A stretch of 48,387 bases of DNA from NCBI GenBank assembly GCA_024641665.1, contig JAHECP010000026.1:1-48387 (forward strand). Reading direction: 5' to 3'. This stretch comes from Acidobacteriota bacterium. GTDB lineage: Bacteria > Acidobacteriota > Vicinamibacteria > Vicinamibacterales > JAHECP01. The position numbers were made by a program, and so were the translations under genes. Positions within the stretch are counted from its first letter, which is position 1, and every line of letters begins with the position of its first letter. Shown piece by piece: positions 25,854 to 34,126 of this stretch. The notes under the pieces were generated by a model that saw only the letters and a list, made by a program, of their open reading frames with translations, did no database searches and was not told where the DNA came from.

Positions 25854-27920
25854 TCACGGCCCTGCGGGCGACGGCACGGCGTACAGCGTGAACCCGGACC
25901 GCCCCAAGATGGGCCGCAGGCGGGCCAGCACGTCCGGGTGTACCCGGTCTCGCTGCTCGTTCACGATGACGTGGGTCACGTGATAGCGGCGCAGCGTCTC
26001 GAACGCCGCGCCGGGGTCCCCCCTGGCCGACATGTAGAACGACTCGACGTCCCGAAAACGGCTCTCGCTGCCCACCGCGTAGTAGGTGCGTCCCCAGCCG
26101 AGCACGACTCGCCGCTCCGAGACCACGGCCATCAACGACGGCGCGAACGGCCGGTCCTGCAGGACCACGGTGGTATTCGGATCGCACGTCCGCAGGTAAT
26201 CCGCGATGCTCATCTCGGCGCGGGTGATGCTCGTGAGCGGCGGTCGCTGATTGTCGGTCCACTTCATGGCCAGAAAGTGAATCGACGAGGGGAGCGACGC
26301 CGCGAGTGCGAGCCCGATCGCCACGACGCCGGCCCTGCGCCGCGTGCGTGCGAATCCAACCAGCGCCAGGGCCGTGAAGATCCACAAGATGTACAGGCCG
26401 GTCTCGTAGAACTGCAGCGTGTCGACGTACGGGTCGGTCACGAGCACGCATGGAATCGTCACGCCCGCCACGACCGTCCAGCCCAGCACACGCCAGGCCG
26501 GAGCGTCTGGACTCGCGTCGCCGCGGATCGCGCGCCCGACACCCCGGACCCCCAGCCACCGCACCCCGAGCCCCACCAGGAAGAACAGCACCGTCGCCAG
26601 CAGCAGGAACACGGGCGTGCGCAGCGACGCCAGCGGTGCAAGCCGGTTCGCGAGGCTCGCGAAGGCGTCGGTGAGGTCGGTCTTGATGAGCATCCGGCGC
26701 GGGAGCATGAGGAAATCGAAGAGCAACCGCGACCGCTGGTCCTGGGCCGGCAGCGTGGCGATGGCGTAGACGGACGGGAGCGTGAACAGCACGCCGAAAC
26801 CGACCGTCGCGGCCAGGCGCCAGCGTCCCGCGGTGTCAGCGCGCGAGAACAGCGCGGCGCCGCACAGTCCCGCCATCAGCACGATGTAGGCGAACGGCTT
26901 GAACTCGAAGAGGACGGCGAGCAGCAGCGCGGCGATCACCGTCCAGCCGCGCGCGCGCGTCCGGCCCGCGCGCACGACGGCATACAGCGCGGTGAAGAAA
27001 ATCGGCAGTGACGGCGTCCAGGTGTTGAACTGCAGCACCTCCATGGTCGGCGACAGGAAGTTCGTCGGCCAGAGGAGGTAATCCCACTGAATCGTGGCGT
27101 GCGGAAGGAACCAGGCGGCCAGATACGAGAAATCTCCGCCGACGAGCACGAAGACGACGGCCAGGAAGGCAACCCCACGCGTGGCAATCGAGCGGACGAG
27201 CACGAAGGCGGTCAAGGCTCCCAGGGCCAGGAACGCGGGCCACGAGTACCGGAGGTAGATCGACAACAGGGGCACCGCGGCAAAGCGGTGCACCATCGCG
27301 AGCACGAGCTGCGGGTAATAGGCGGCGTTCAGCTGGTGGCCCGCGTAATAGGACGCGGTCGGGGGAACGGTGTGCGACGCCTCGGCGGCGATGGAGGCGT
27401 AGAAGCTGAGGTCGAACGAGTCGTAGTTGCCGTTCAGCAGCGTCCCGTCCGGCACGGCGACGAGCCGGTGCCAGAAGACGATGGCCCCGATCCCCGCCGC
27501 CAGCGCCACGAGCGCGAGGCAGACGGCGGCGTCGGCCCACGAGATCCGGGGACCGCGGGCAACCGAGCCGCGTCCCCACACCGCCAGACTGGCGCCCGCG
27601 AGCCCGAGGGCGAGCACGGGGTACGCCGCCAGCAGGCCGACGTGACCGAGCAGGTCCACCAGCACCGCCGTGGCTGCGCTGCCGATGCCGAGCAGCACGA
27701 CCGTGCGCGTCAGGGCATCGAGGTCTCGAGTCAGCCAGGCGCCCGCCGCAACCCCGGGACCGAGCGTGAAGAGCAGCCACACGAGCAGGAAGCGAGCCGG
27801 AACGGGGACGAACGGCAGCAGCGGGCTCAGCGCCGCCCAGACGCACACGCCGACGACCCCGCCCGTTACGAGGCGCATCGCGCTCGAACGGGCCCAGGCG
27901 GGAACACGTCGCACTGTCAT
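25854..27920 (-). CDS. Large polytopic membrane protein, GT-C glycosyltransferase-like, module I
   Basis: A 688-residue protein with at least twelve hydrophobic helices, a long loop after helix 5 or 6 (WHRLVAVPDGTLLNGNYDSFD) and a soluble C-terminal domain of about 130 residues beginning near YLRTCDPNTTVV. This plan matches GT-C or DUF2298-like membrane proteins, but no signature motif is clear. The ATG at 27920 is preferred; an upstream in-frame ATG at 28019 would add 33 residues and lie on top of the likely -10 box. It is divergent from the radical SAM gene at 28137. Probably uses or moves a lipid-linked sugar. Confidence 0.68.
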   Translation of the reverse strand: MTVRRVPAWARSSAMRLVTGGVVGVCVWAALSPLLPFVPVPARFLLVWLLFTLGPGVAAGAWLTRDLDALTRTVVLLGIGSAATAVLVDLLGHVGLLAAYPVLALGLAGASLAVWGRGSVARGPRISWADAAVCLALVALAAGIGAIVFWHRLVAVPDGTLLNGNYDSFDLSFYASIAAEASHTVPPTASYYAGHQLNAAYYPQLVLAMVHRFAAVPLLSIYLRYSWPAFLALGALTAFVLVRSIATRGVAFLAVVFVLVGGDFSYLAAWFLPHATIQWDYLLWPTNFLSPTMEVLQFNTWTPSLPIFFTALYAVVRAGRTRARGWTVIAALLLAVLFEFKPFAYIVLMAGLCGAALFSRADTAGRWRLAATVGFGVLFTLPSVYAIATLPAQDQRSRLLFDFLMLPRRMLIKTDLTDAFASLANRLAPLASLRTPVFLLLATVLFFLVGLGVRWLGVRGVGRAIRGDASPDAPAWRVLGWTVVAGVTIPCVLVTDPYVDTLQFYETGLYILWIFTALALVGFARTRRRAGVVAIGLALAASLPSSIHFLAMKWTDNQRPPLTSITRAEMSIADYLRTCDPNTTVVLQDRPFAPSLMAVVSERRVVLGWGRTYYAVGSESRFRDVESFYMSARGDPGAAFETLRRYHVTHVIVNEQRDRVHPDVLARLRPILGRSGFTLYAVPSPAGP

Positions 27921-28009
27921 GAAGGGAATGGACGCCTCTCGCTGCCTGTTCCGGAGGTACGTGGGATCCGCGCACGGCCGTGGGCCGGCTCCAGCGCCCG
28001 TCGGGTATG

Positions 28010-28018
28010 ATGTTACCA
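28010..28018 (-). promoter_or_regulatory. Extended -10 element before the module I GT-C gene
   Basis: The minus strand reads TGGTAACAT, a TGnTAnnnT extended -10. It would give a leader of about 83 bases to the ATG at 27920. The -35 is weak. Confidence 0.4.
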
Positions 28019-28119
28019 TAAGGCTTTCGAGGCAGAGTCGAGCGAGCCGACGACGACATCGCCGGAACGGCGGACACCTGTGAAGGTGTGGCTGCTAGGT
28101 CGATCGGCCTCTTCGGCTG

Positions 28120-28125
28120 TAGAAT
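28120..28125 (+). promoter_or_regulatory. -10 hexamer close to the radical SAM start
   Basis: TAGAAT ends 11 bases before the ATG at 28137. If used, the leader would be about 5 bases; the GAAGG between them would then fall upstream of or on the transcript start. No clear -35. Confidence 0.4.
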
Positions 28126-28136
28126 GAAGGTCCTGA

Positions 28137-29297
28137 ATGTCCAAAGACGCGTTCACCCTCCGGTATCTCGCGCGGGCAGCCGCCGGCGTGCCACGAGATC
28201 TCGCGAACACGCTGGTGGTGTCGAAGATCAAGCCGATCCGCCCGACCGTGCTGATCTACAACTGCACCTTCGTGTGCGACGCCCGCTGCGAGATGTGCCA
28301 CAACTGGAAGCACGGCGATCGGAAGTCGGACATGAGCCTGGAGGAGCTGGACCGGGCCATGGCTCACCCCTTCTGGGGGGCCGTCGAGAATCTCAATATC
28401 TCGGGCGGCGAGCCGACGACGCGGAACGACCTGCCGGAGATGGTGGAGCTGTTCTACGAGCGGCTGCCGCGCCTCCGCAAGCTGGGCATCAACACGACCG
28501 GCCTCACGCCGCACCGCGCCATCCCGATGCTGACGCGGATCGTCGAGTTCCTGGCCCCACGCGACATCCTGGTGAGCATCCGCGTGTCGCTCGACGGGAT
28601 CGGCGACATCCACGACCAGGTGCGACACGTCAAGAACGGCTTCGACAAGGCGTCGAAGACCATCGAGGCGCTGCAGGCGCTGGCCGAGCGGACGCCGAGC
28701 TTCCAGTTCGGCCTGGCCGCGACCATCTTCGCGACCAACCTCGAGGACGCCGAGAACATCCTGGCCTGGGCGCGGACGCGCCGTCTCGACATCGTGTTCA
28801 ACATGCTGCGCTTCACCGACGCCATGCTGAACAACAAGGCGCTCGAATCGACCATCGGCTTCCATAGCCGCGAAGAGCAGTACATGCGGAGGTTCTTCCT
28901 CGATCGCGTCCGCGAGGAGTCGGTGCTGAGCGGTCAGGCCTTCATGTACCTCCACTACGCGGACATGATCGCCAATGGCTACCACCGGACGATGCCCTGC
29001 CCGTTCCAGAGCCAGGGGCTGCTGCTCAACCCGAACGGCGACCTCTTCTACTGCGAGAACTCGAACCGCCTCGGCAACGTCCGCGACGACGAGGCCGGTA
29101 AGCTGTACTTCGAGACGGCGAACCTGGAACACCGGGAGGCGCTCAAGGCGAAGGTCTGCGGCACCTGCCTGAGCCCCTGCCAAGTCAACGTCGGCGCGAT
29201 GAAGCAGGTCGTGCCCTACGCGAAGTTCCTGAAGCGTGCGTACACGGTCAAGCGCGATCCGTCGAAGCATCTCGACACGCTGCCGACCCTGCCCTGA
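28137..29297 (+). CDS. Radical SAM enzyme with SPASM-like C-terminal cysteines, module I
   Basis: A 386-residue enzyme. The [4Fe-4S] motif Cx3Cx2C is CDARCEMC (Cys47, Cys51, Cys54), followed by the SAM-binding ISGGEPT motif and the SLDG strand. The C-terminal third has GLLLNPNGDLFYCENSNRLG and a final CGTCLSPC, the pattern of auxiliary clusters in SPASM/twitch enzymes. Family members modify peptides, sugars or lipids by radical chemistry, and this substrate is unknown. No precursor peptide is visible next to it. Its neighbours are a GT-C protein, an epimerase and an AglD-like protein, pointing to a glycan or lipid substrate. Homologous in plan to the enzyme at 34127. Confidence 0.88.
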   Translation: MSKDAFTLRYLARAAAGVPRDLANTLVVSKIKPIRPTVLIYNCTFVCDARCEMCHNWKHGDRKSDMSLEELDRAMAHPFWGAVENLNISGGEPTTRNDLPEMVELFYERLPRLRKLGINTTGLTPHRAIPMLTRIVEFLAPRDILVSIRVSLDGIGDIHDQVRHVKNGFDKASKTIEALQALAERTPSFQFGLAATIFATNLEDAENILAWARTRRLDIVFNMLRFTDAMLNNKALESTIGFHSREEQYMRRFFLDRVREESVLSGQAFMYLHYADMIANGYHRTMPCPFQSQGLLLNPNGDLFYCENSNRLGNVRDDEAGKLYFETANLEHREALKAKVCGTCLSPCQVNVGAMKQVVPYAKFLKRAYTVKRDPSKHLDTLPTLP

Positions 29298-29333
29298 GCG
29301 GTCGGCCCGGCCCCTGCCCGCCGCGCCGCTGTC

Positions 29334-30308
29334 ATGAGATCGCCTTCTCTCGCTCTCGTGGCGCGTCTCGCGGTGGCCGCGGGCCTGACGCTGCTCGTCT
29401 TCTGGCGATCCGATCCGTCCGCCGTGGTCCGCGCCGCCGTGGGCGCGGACCTGCGGTACATTGCGATCGCGGTCCTGCTCGTGCTGGTCGATCGGACGCT
29501 GATGGCGTATCGGTGGCTGGTGCTGCTCGGCCCGATCGCCCACGCCTCCCGTCCCCGGGCAGGCGTCGTCATGCGGATCTTTTTCGTCAGCACGTTCGTT
29601 GGCTCGTTCCTGCCCGCCAGCATCGGCGGCGACGCCGTCCGCGCCTACAGCCTCGCCCGCCACAACGTTCCGGCGGCCACCTCGATTGCCTCGGTGTTCA
29701 TGGATCGGATACTCGGCGTGCTGAGTCTCCTGTTGATGGCCGTCGCCGGCCTCGGGCTGGCCCGCGACCTCGCGACCGACCCGATCGTGCTCGTCGCGCT
29801 CTCGGTCACACTGGGGGCCTGCGTGGCCGCGCTGGCCCTGGTCTTCAGCGCCCACGTCGCCTCGGTCGGCCGGCGCCTGTGCGAGCGCCTTCCAGCCGGT
29901 CGCGTGCACCGGGGCGCAGGCCACCTGATCGACGCCGTCCAGCGGTACGCGACCTCCCACGGCGACCTCCTGAACGTCCTGGCCGCCTCGCTCGCGGTGC
30001 AAGTCTTACGCGTGGCGCAGGGGTATTGTCTCGGGCTTTCCCTCGGAATCGCTGCGCCGCTCGGCGCGTACTTCGCCTTCATCCCCCTGATCCTGCTCGT
30101 CATGCTGCTCCCGGTCACCATCAACGGGATCGGTACGAGCCAGGCGGCGTTCGTCTGGTTCTTCGCGCGCGCCGCCGTCGCCCGCCCGGACGCGTTCGCC
30201 CTGTCGGTCCTGTTCGTGGCGTTGGGAATCGTCGGCAACCTGCCGGGAGGATTCTTGTACTTGACGCAAGGATTCTCGTCGTACCGGGGGCGGTCACTGC
30301 GCACGTAG
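29334..30308 (+). CDS. AglD/MprF-like (LPG synthase TM domain, UPF0104) membrane protein
   Basis: A 324-residue polytopic membrane protein with the family motif FVGSFLPASIGGDAVRAYSL, then FMDRILGVLSLL, and a late LPVTINGIGTSQAAF segment matching the same family. A second copy of this family lies at 19870. It follows the radical SAM gene by 36 bases and is probably co-transcribed. Likely role: flipping or binding the lipid-linked product of the module. Confidence 0.84.
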   Translation: MRSPSLALVARLAVAAGLTLLVFWRSDPSAVVRAAVGADLRYIAIAVLLVLVDRTLMAYRWLVLLGPIAHASRPRAGVVMRIFFVSTFVGSFLPASIGGDAVRAYSLARHNVPAATSIASVFMDRILGVLSLLLMAVAGLGLARDLATDPIVLVALSVTLGACVAALALVFSAHVASVGRRLCERLPAGRVHRGAGHLIDAVQRYATSHGDLLNVLAASLAVQVLRVAQGYCLGLSLGIAAPLGAYFAFIPLILLVMLLPVTINGIGTSQAAFVWFFARAAVARPDAFALSVLFVALGIVGNLPGGFLYLTQGFSSYRGRSLRT

Positions 30309-30336
30309 ACACGGCTCGGCGAACCTCGAAGATGGC

Positions 30337-30362
30337 ATCCCGGGGACGCATCCCCGTGGGCT
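30337..30362. terminator. Imperfect hairpin between convergent genes
   Basis: CCCGGGGA and TCCCCGTGGG can pair with a two-base bulge in the 55-base gap between the flippase-like gene and the convergent epimerase. Weak evidence, no T-run. Confidence 0.3.
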
Positions 30363-30363
30363 G

Positions 30364-31407
30364 CTAGGACCCGGAGACCGGGCTCGCCGGTCGCACGCGG
30401 TCGTCGCTCGCCCCGATCGTTGCCCGCAGTCCGTCGTCGAGGCCGACGAGCGGTTCACGATAGGCTCGTCGGAACTTGGCGGTGTCGAACCAGAACCCGT
30501 GGTCGACGATCAGGCTGAGCCGCCAATAGGACACGCGCGCGAACGGCGGGACGAGTGCCCCAACCGCATGGTTCCAGCAGAGGGCGCGGGCGGTCGACCA
30601 CATCCAGGATGGGAGCGAGATCGGCCGAACCGGGCGGCCGACGACACGACCAATCGCCTGTGCCACGTCGCCAAGAGTGGAGGATTCGTCGCTGGCGAGA
30701 CAGAACAGCTCATCGGCCACGTCGGCTCGCTGGCTGAAATTCCAGAGCACTCGGGCGACGTCATCGACGAACACCACGCTCGTCCTGCCTGGCCACTGCA
30801 ACCGCCCAAGCAGCGCCCCCCGTGCGACGTACCCGAGCAGGAGATCGAACATGCCGCCGGGCTTCTGGCCGGGACCGTAGACGGTCGGCAGGCGAAGGAT
30901 CGTCCAGCTGAAGCCCCCGCGAGCCGCACGGTTCCGCAGGACCCGTTCACCGCTGAGCTTCGTGACGCCATACGCGGTCCGTGGCGTGCAGGGCGTCGCT
31001 TCGTGGATCGGGGCACGGGCCGGACCATTCCGATCGACCACCGCAATCGAGCTCGCATACATCACACGGCGGCCGCGCAGCCTGTCGCCCAACCAGTTCA
31101 GCAGGTGTTCGATGCCGAGGTCGTTCACGCGCAGATCCGACATCGCCGCGGCAGTATCAATGTTGGCCGCCAGGTGAAAGACGACATCGACGTCCGGCGC
31201 GGCCGCGTCGGCCACCTCGCACCGCGCCAGGTCGCCCGAGATCAGGTGCACGCCGGCCGCGCGGAACGCCTGTTCGGCTCTGCTCTCCCGCTCGTTGAGC
31301 GCCTGCGTGACGAGGCAGGTAATCTCCTCCGGACGCAGCCGATCCAGCAACAATGCCATCAACCGGCGACCGATGAACCCGGTGCCTCCGGTCACCAGCA
31401 CGCGCAT
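30364..31407 (-). CDS. NAD-dependent epimerase/dehydratase (extended SDR), module II
   Basis: A 347-residue extended SDR with the NAD-binding GGTGFIGRRL (residues 7-16), serine in YASSIAVV and the Tyr-Lys pair in TAYGVTKLSGE. The C-terminal part contains an unusually aromatic stretch (SLPSWMWSTARALCWNHAVG) that may sit at the membrane surface. It starts one base past the stop of the GT-C gene, so the two are one transcript. Its substrate is probably a nucleotide sugar or a polyprenol-linked sugar. Confidence 0.86.
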   Translation of the reverse strand: MRVLVTGGTGFIGRRLMALLLDRLRPEEITCLVTQALNERESRAEQAFRAAGVHLISGDLARCEVADAAAPDVDVVFHLAANIDTAAAMSDLRVNDLGIEHLLNWLGDRLRGRRVMYASSIAVVDRNGPARAPIHEATPCTPRTAYGVTKLSGERVLRNRAARGGFSWTILRLPTVYGPGQKPGGMFDLLLGYVARGALLGRLQWPGRTSVVFVDDVARVLWNFSQRADVADELFCLASDESSTLGDVAQAIGRVVGRPVRPISLPSWMWSTARALCWNHAVGALVPPFARVSYWRLSLIVDHGFWFDTAKFRRAYREPLVGLDDGLRATIGASDDRVRPASPVSGS

Positions 31408-31408
31408 G

Positions 31409-33190
31409 CTATCCCCCGACCGCTTGGCCCGCCCGCTTGAAAATGAATACCCGCGGATGGTCGAAGAGCCTGAAACTCAGTTCCGCCCGGTCGTCGTTGA
31501 TCTCGAATCCGAACAGCGACGGATACACCTTGAAGGTCTTGATCAGCGCGAAGCCCAGTCGGCCGGCGAACAGGTCACGATAGTACCGCTTGACCACGCC
31601 GTATTCGGCTTCGGGTAGATGCTGGTAGAACTGCAGGAAGGTGTCATCCATCACGATGTAGTTCACCAACGCCAGCCGACTCTGGATGTATGCGTGTTTC
31701 TGAGCCTGATTGATTCGCGGGTTGTACAGGTAGACGTACGTGTCCAGGGTATACAGGCGGTAGTAGTCCTGACGCTCCGTCTGCGCCCCCCACATGACGT
31801 AATCGCGATAGAAGTCGGTGTTCGTCAAGTACGAACCCATTGGCGGGATGTTGTGCGACGGCTCCACCAGAATGGCGGCGCCGGCCGGAACCGTGCGTGC
31901 CAGGTACCTCGACGCCGCCAGGCGACTGTCAGGCGCCGCAAACACGTGCATGTACGCCGCCGCGTACAGGGCCGTGACGGTCACGACCGTCCCGGTGGCC
32001 GCGATGGCCGCCTTGCGCCAGCGCGGGCGGGCGATCAGGTCCGCGCTCAACACACCGGCGCTGACGGCCAGCGCCGGTACGAGCACGACGCCGTAGCGGG
32101 CGAAGGGCGTGACCGTGCGGCTCGCGGTCAGGAAGTACGCGATGGGGAACAACGCCGTAACCACCGCCAGGCGATCGCGGCGCCAGAGCAGCCACGCGAC
32201 GCCCAGCAGGCCCCAGATCTCGAACGCCGGGCCGAGGCCCCACCAGAGGACGTTGGTGAACCAGTAGGAGTACGTCTCGATGTCCGTGAACTGCGCCGCC
32301 CAGATCGGCCGCCAGGCGCCCGACAGCGGGCTCGTGACCCAGTCGACGATGTCCTGGCGGAACTTCGCGTGGTAGATCACCACCATCGGGTCCAGCGCGA
32401 GGAACACCGCGACCGCCACGAGGCCGGGAATCGCCGCGCGTACCACCCACGACCGCCAGCCGGCCAGGGTTCGCAGGTCCGGTCTCACGGACCGGGGCAC
32501 GCACAGCTCGGTCACCACGATCAGCGGGGCGAGGAAGACCGCCGAGTACTTGCACAGCACGGCGCCGCCGAGCGCGAGGCCCGCACTAACTCTGCTCCGT
32601 GCCCTGCCGTTGCGTGCGAGGGCCACCACACATAGCCAGGTCAGCACCGAGAAGAACGTCAGGCTGACGTCGACCGTGAAGAAGTGCGATTCGCGAAGAT
32701 GCAGGACGCCGCTCGCCAACAACAGCGCGGCCACCAGCCCCGCGGGGCGTCCGGCCACCCAGCGAGCGATCATGTAGACGAGGGGGATGGTTGCGGTCCC
32801 CAACGCGGCGGAGATCGCGCGGCCGAGGATCATGTAGGTCACCTCGTCGCGCGGCACGGTCAGCACCAGCGGGTGGGCGAGGTGCTCATAGACCGCCCTT
32901 ACCACGTTCAGCACGTACATCGGCAGCGGCGAGTACATGAAGAACTTCGGTGACAGCGCCGCGTCCCGAACGCTGCGACGCAGCATCTCGGCGCCCGAGA
33001 AGACGAAGTGCTCGTCGATGTGAAAGTGGTAGTACGGCGCCCCCCACGCCAGTCCATAGAACCGCAGGAATCCGCCGCCGATCGTGATGAGGGCGAGGGC
33101 CAGCAGCGCCAGGCGGCCGCCAGAGCGCGCCGCCGGCGAACCGGCAACGCCGGCCGGCACACGCGCGTGCGGATCGGAGGATGTGGACAC
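31409..33190 (-). CDS. PMT-like (GT39/ArnT type) GT-C glycosyltransferase, module II
   Basis: A 593-residue membrane protein. After the first helix the periplasmic loop carries FHIDEHFVFSGAEML (Asp59-Glu60), the catalytic acidic site of dolichyl/polyprenyl-phosphate sugar transferases. About ten further helices follow, then a soluble C-terminal domain of about 170 residues rich in tyrosines. It should move a sugar from a polyprenyl-phosphate donor to an acceptor outside the inner membrane. The DPM1-like GT2 gene 28 bases upstream would supply that donor, which makes a coherent donor/transferase pair. Its stop is one base from the epimerase start. Confidence 0.84.
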   Translation of the reverse strand: MSTSSDPHARVPAGVAGSPAARSGGRLALLALALITIGGGFLRFYGLAWGAPYYHFHIDEHFVFSGAEMLRRSVRDAALSPKFFMYSPLPMYVLNVVRAVYEHLAHPLVLTVPRDEVTYMILGRAISAALGTATIPLVYMIARWVAGRPAGLVAALLLASGVLHLRESHFFTVDVSLTFFSVLTWLCVVALARNGRARSRVSAGLALGGAVLCKYSAVFLAPLIVVTELCVPRSVRPDLRTLAGWRSWVVRAAIPGLVAVAVFLALDPMVVIYHAKFRQDIVDWVTSPLSGAWRPIWAAQFTDIETYSYWFTNVLWWGLGPAFEIWGLLGVAWLLWRRDRLAVVTALFPIAYFLTASRTVTPFARYGVVLVPALAVSAGVLSADLIARPRWRKAAIAATGTVVTVTALYAAAYMHVFAAPDSRLAASRYLARTVPAGAAILVEPSHNIPPMGSYLTNTDFYRDYVMWGAQTERQDYYRLYTLDTYVYLYNPRINQAQKHAYIQSRLALVNYIVMDDTFLQFYQHLPEAEYGVVKRYYRDLFAGRLGFALIKTFKVYPSLFGFEINDDRAELSFRLFDHPRVFIFKRAGQAVGG

Positions 33191-33218
33191 GATCAGAGTA
33201 TGCGCAGAGTATGCGGCG

Positions 33219-33896
33219 TCAGAAGATGTTACGAATGAACGACCAGATGTACGCCCACCACAACTTCCAGACCACGACCTTCGACTTGCCCCAGCGACGT
33301 TCGTACTCGTGGCTGGCCACTTCGGACACGCGGAAGCCCTGCTTGAGCGCCCTCATGAGCATTTCCTGCTCGATCGTCGTCAGGTTCGATCTGAGGCCGA
33401 GCTGCAAGCCGACATCCCGCCGTATCGCCCGAAAGCCGTTCTGGCTGTCCGTCAGGCGCACACCCCATCGATAGTTGATCGCCAGCATGATCAACTGCGA
33501 ACCCAGGTACCGCAACAACTGCCCCGCGGTGCCGTGCAGTTCGTCGCTGCCGCCCTTGCCGCGCGACGCGATCACCATGTCGGCCTCGCCCGTGACGATC
33601 GGCGCGAGGAGCAACGGGATGTCGCGCGGTTCGTGCGAACCGTCGGCGTCGATGAAGACCACGATGTCGCCGACCGCCTGCTCGAGCGACAGACGCAGCG
33701 CGTCGCCCTTGCCGCGCCCACGATCGAGGATGACGCGCGCGCCGTGGCTCTCGGCGATCTCCCGGGTCCGGTCTCTCGAGTGCCCGTCGACGACGAGCAC
33801 TTCGTCCCCGTACGGTCGTACCTGGTCGACTATCTCACCGATCAGGCCTTCCTCGTCCCTGGTCGGAACGACGATCGTCACCGTTGATGTGGGCAC
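33219..33896 (-). CDS. DPM1-like GT2 glycosyltransferase (polyprenyl-phosphate sugar synthase)
   Basis: A 225-residue GT-A enzyme without a membrane extension. The N-terminal TIVVPTRDEEGLIGEIV, the metal-binding FIDADGSHEPRDI and the late VRLTDSQNGFRAIRRDV are typical of the dolichol-phosphate mannose synthase group. It would transfer a sugar from a nucleotide to polyprenyl phosphate. Translation begins at a GTG (33896). First gene of a GT2-GT-C-epimerase operon led by a near-consensus promoter. Confidence 0.88.
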   Translation of the reverse strand: MPTSTVTIVVPTRDEEGLIGEIVDQVRPYGDEVLVVDGHSRDRTREIAESHGARVILDRGRGKGDALRLSLEQAVGDIVVFIDADGSHEPRDIPLLLAPIVTGEADMVIASRGKGGSDELHGTAGQLLRYLGSQLIMLAINYRWGVRLTDSQNGFRAIRRDVGLQLGLRSNLTTIEQEMLMRALKQGFRVSEVASHEYERRWGKSKVVVWKLWWAYIWSFIRNIF

Positions 33897-33984
33897 GAAC
33901 TAGGACCGGTCAAGTGAGGGACGCACAGGGGGGGAGGATCGGTCGCACTTCGGCTAGATTCGTGACCGGGTGACACACCGCGCG

Positions 33985-34014
33985 AGTATACGGGCCGGCG
34001 CCGGAAGGTGTCAA
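33985..34014 (-). promoter_or_regulatory. Consensus sigma70 promoter for the module II operon
   Basis: The minus strand reads TTGACA (34014-34009), an 18-base spacer and TATACT (33990-33985). The predicted start is about 33978, giving a leader of about 80 bases. It lies back to back with the promoter at 34042-34070. Confidence 0.75.
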
Positions 34015-34041
34015 GCCGCCGTATCACGCCGTGCGGATTCC

Positions 34042-34070
34042 TTGACGGTCCATGGCAGCTCTGCTATCCT
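34042..34070 (+). promoter_or_regulatory. Strong sigma70 promoter with extended -10 for the module II radical SAM gene
   Basis: TTGACG (34042-34047), a 17-base spacer and TGCTATCCT (34062-34070). The predicted start is about 34077, giving a leader of about 50 bases to the ATG at 34127. Confidence 0.7.
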
Positions 34071-34126
34071 AATACGTCAATCCCATCGAGCGAGTCATCC
34101 TCCGGCAGCAGTATCCACAAGTCCCA

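Noticed and set aside
28137-29297. Radical SAM gene considered as part of a RiPP (peptide natural product) pathway
   Set aside because: No short precursor peptide, peptide-recognition domain or peptidase/exporter is next to it; all neighbours are glycan-type genes.
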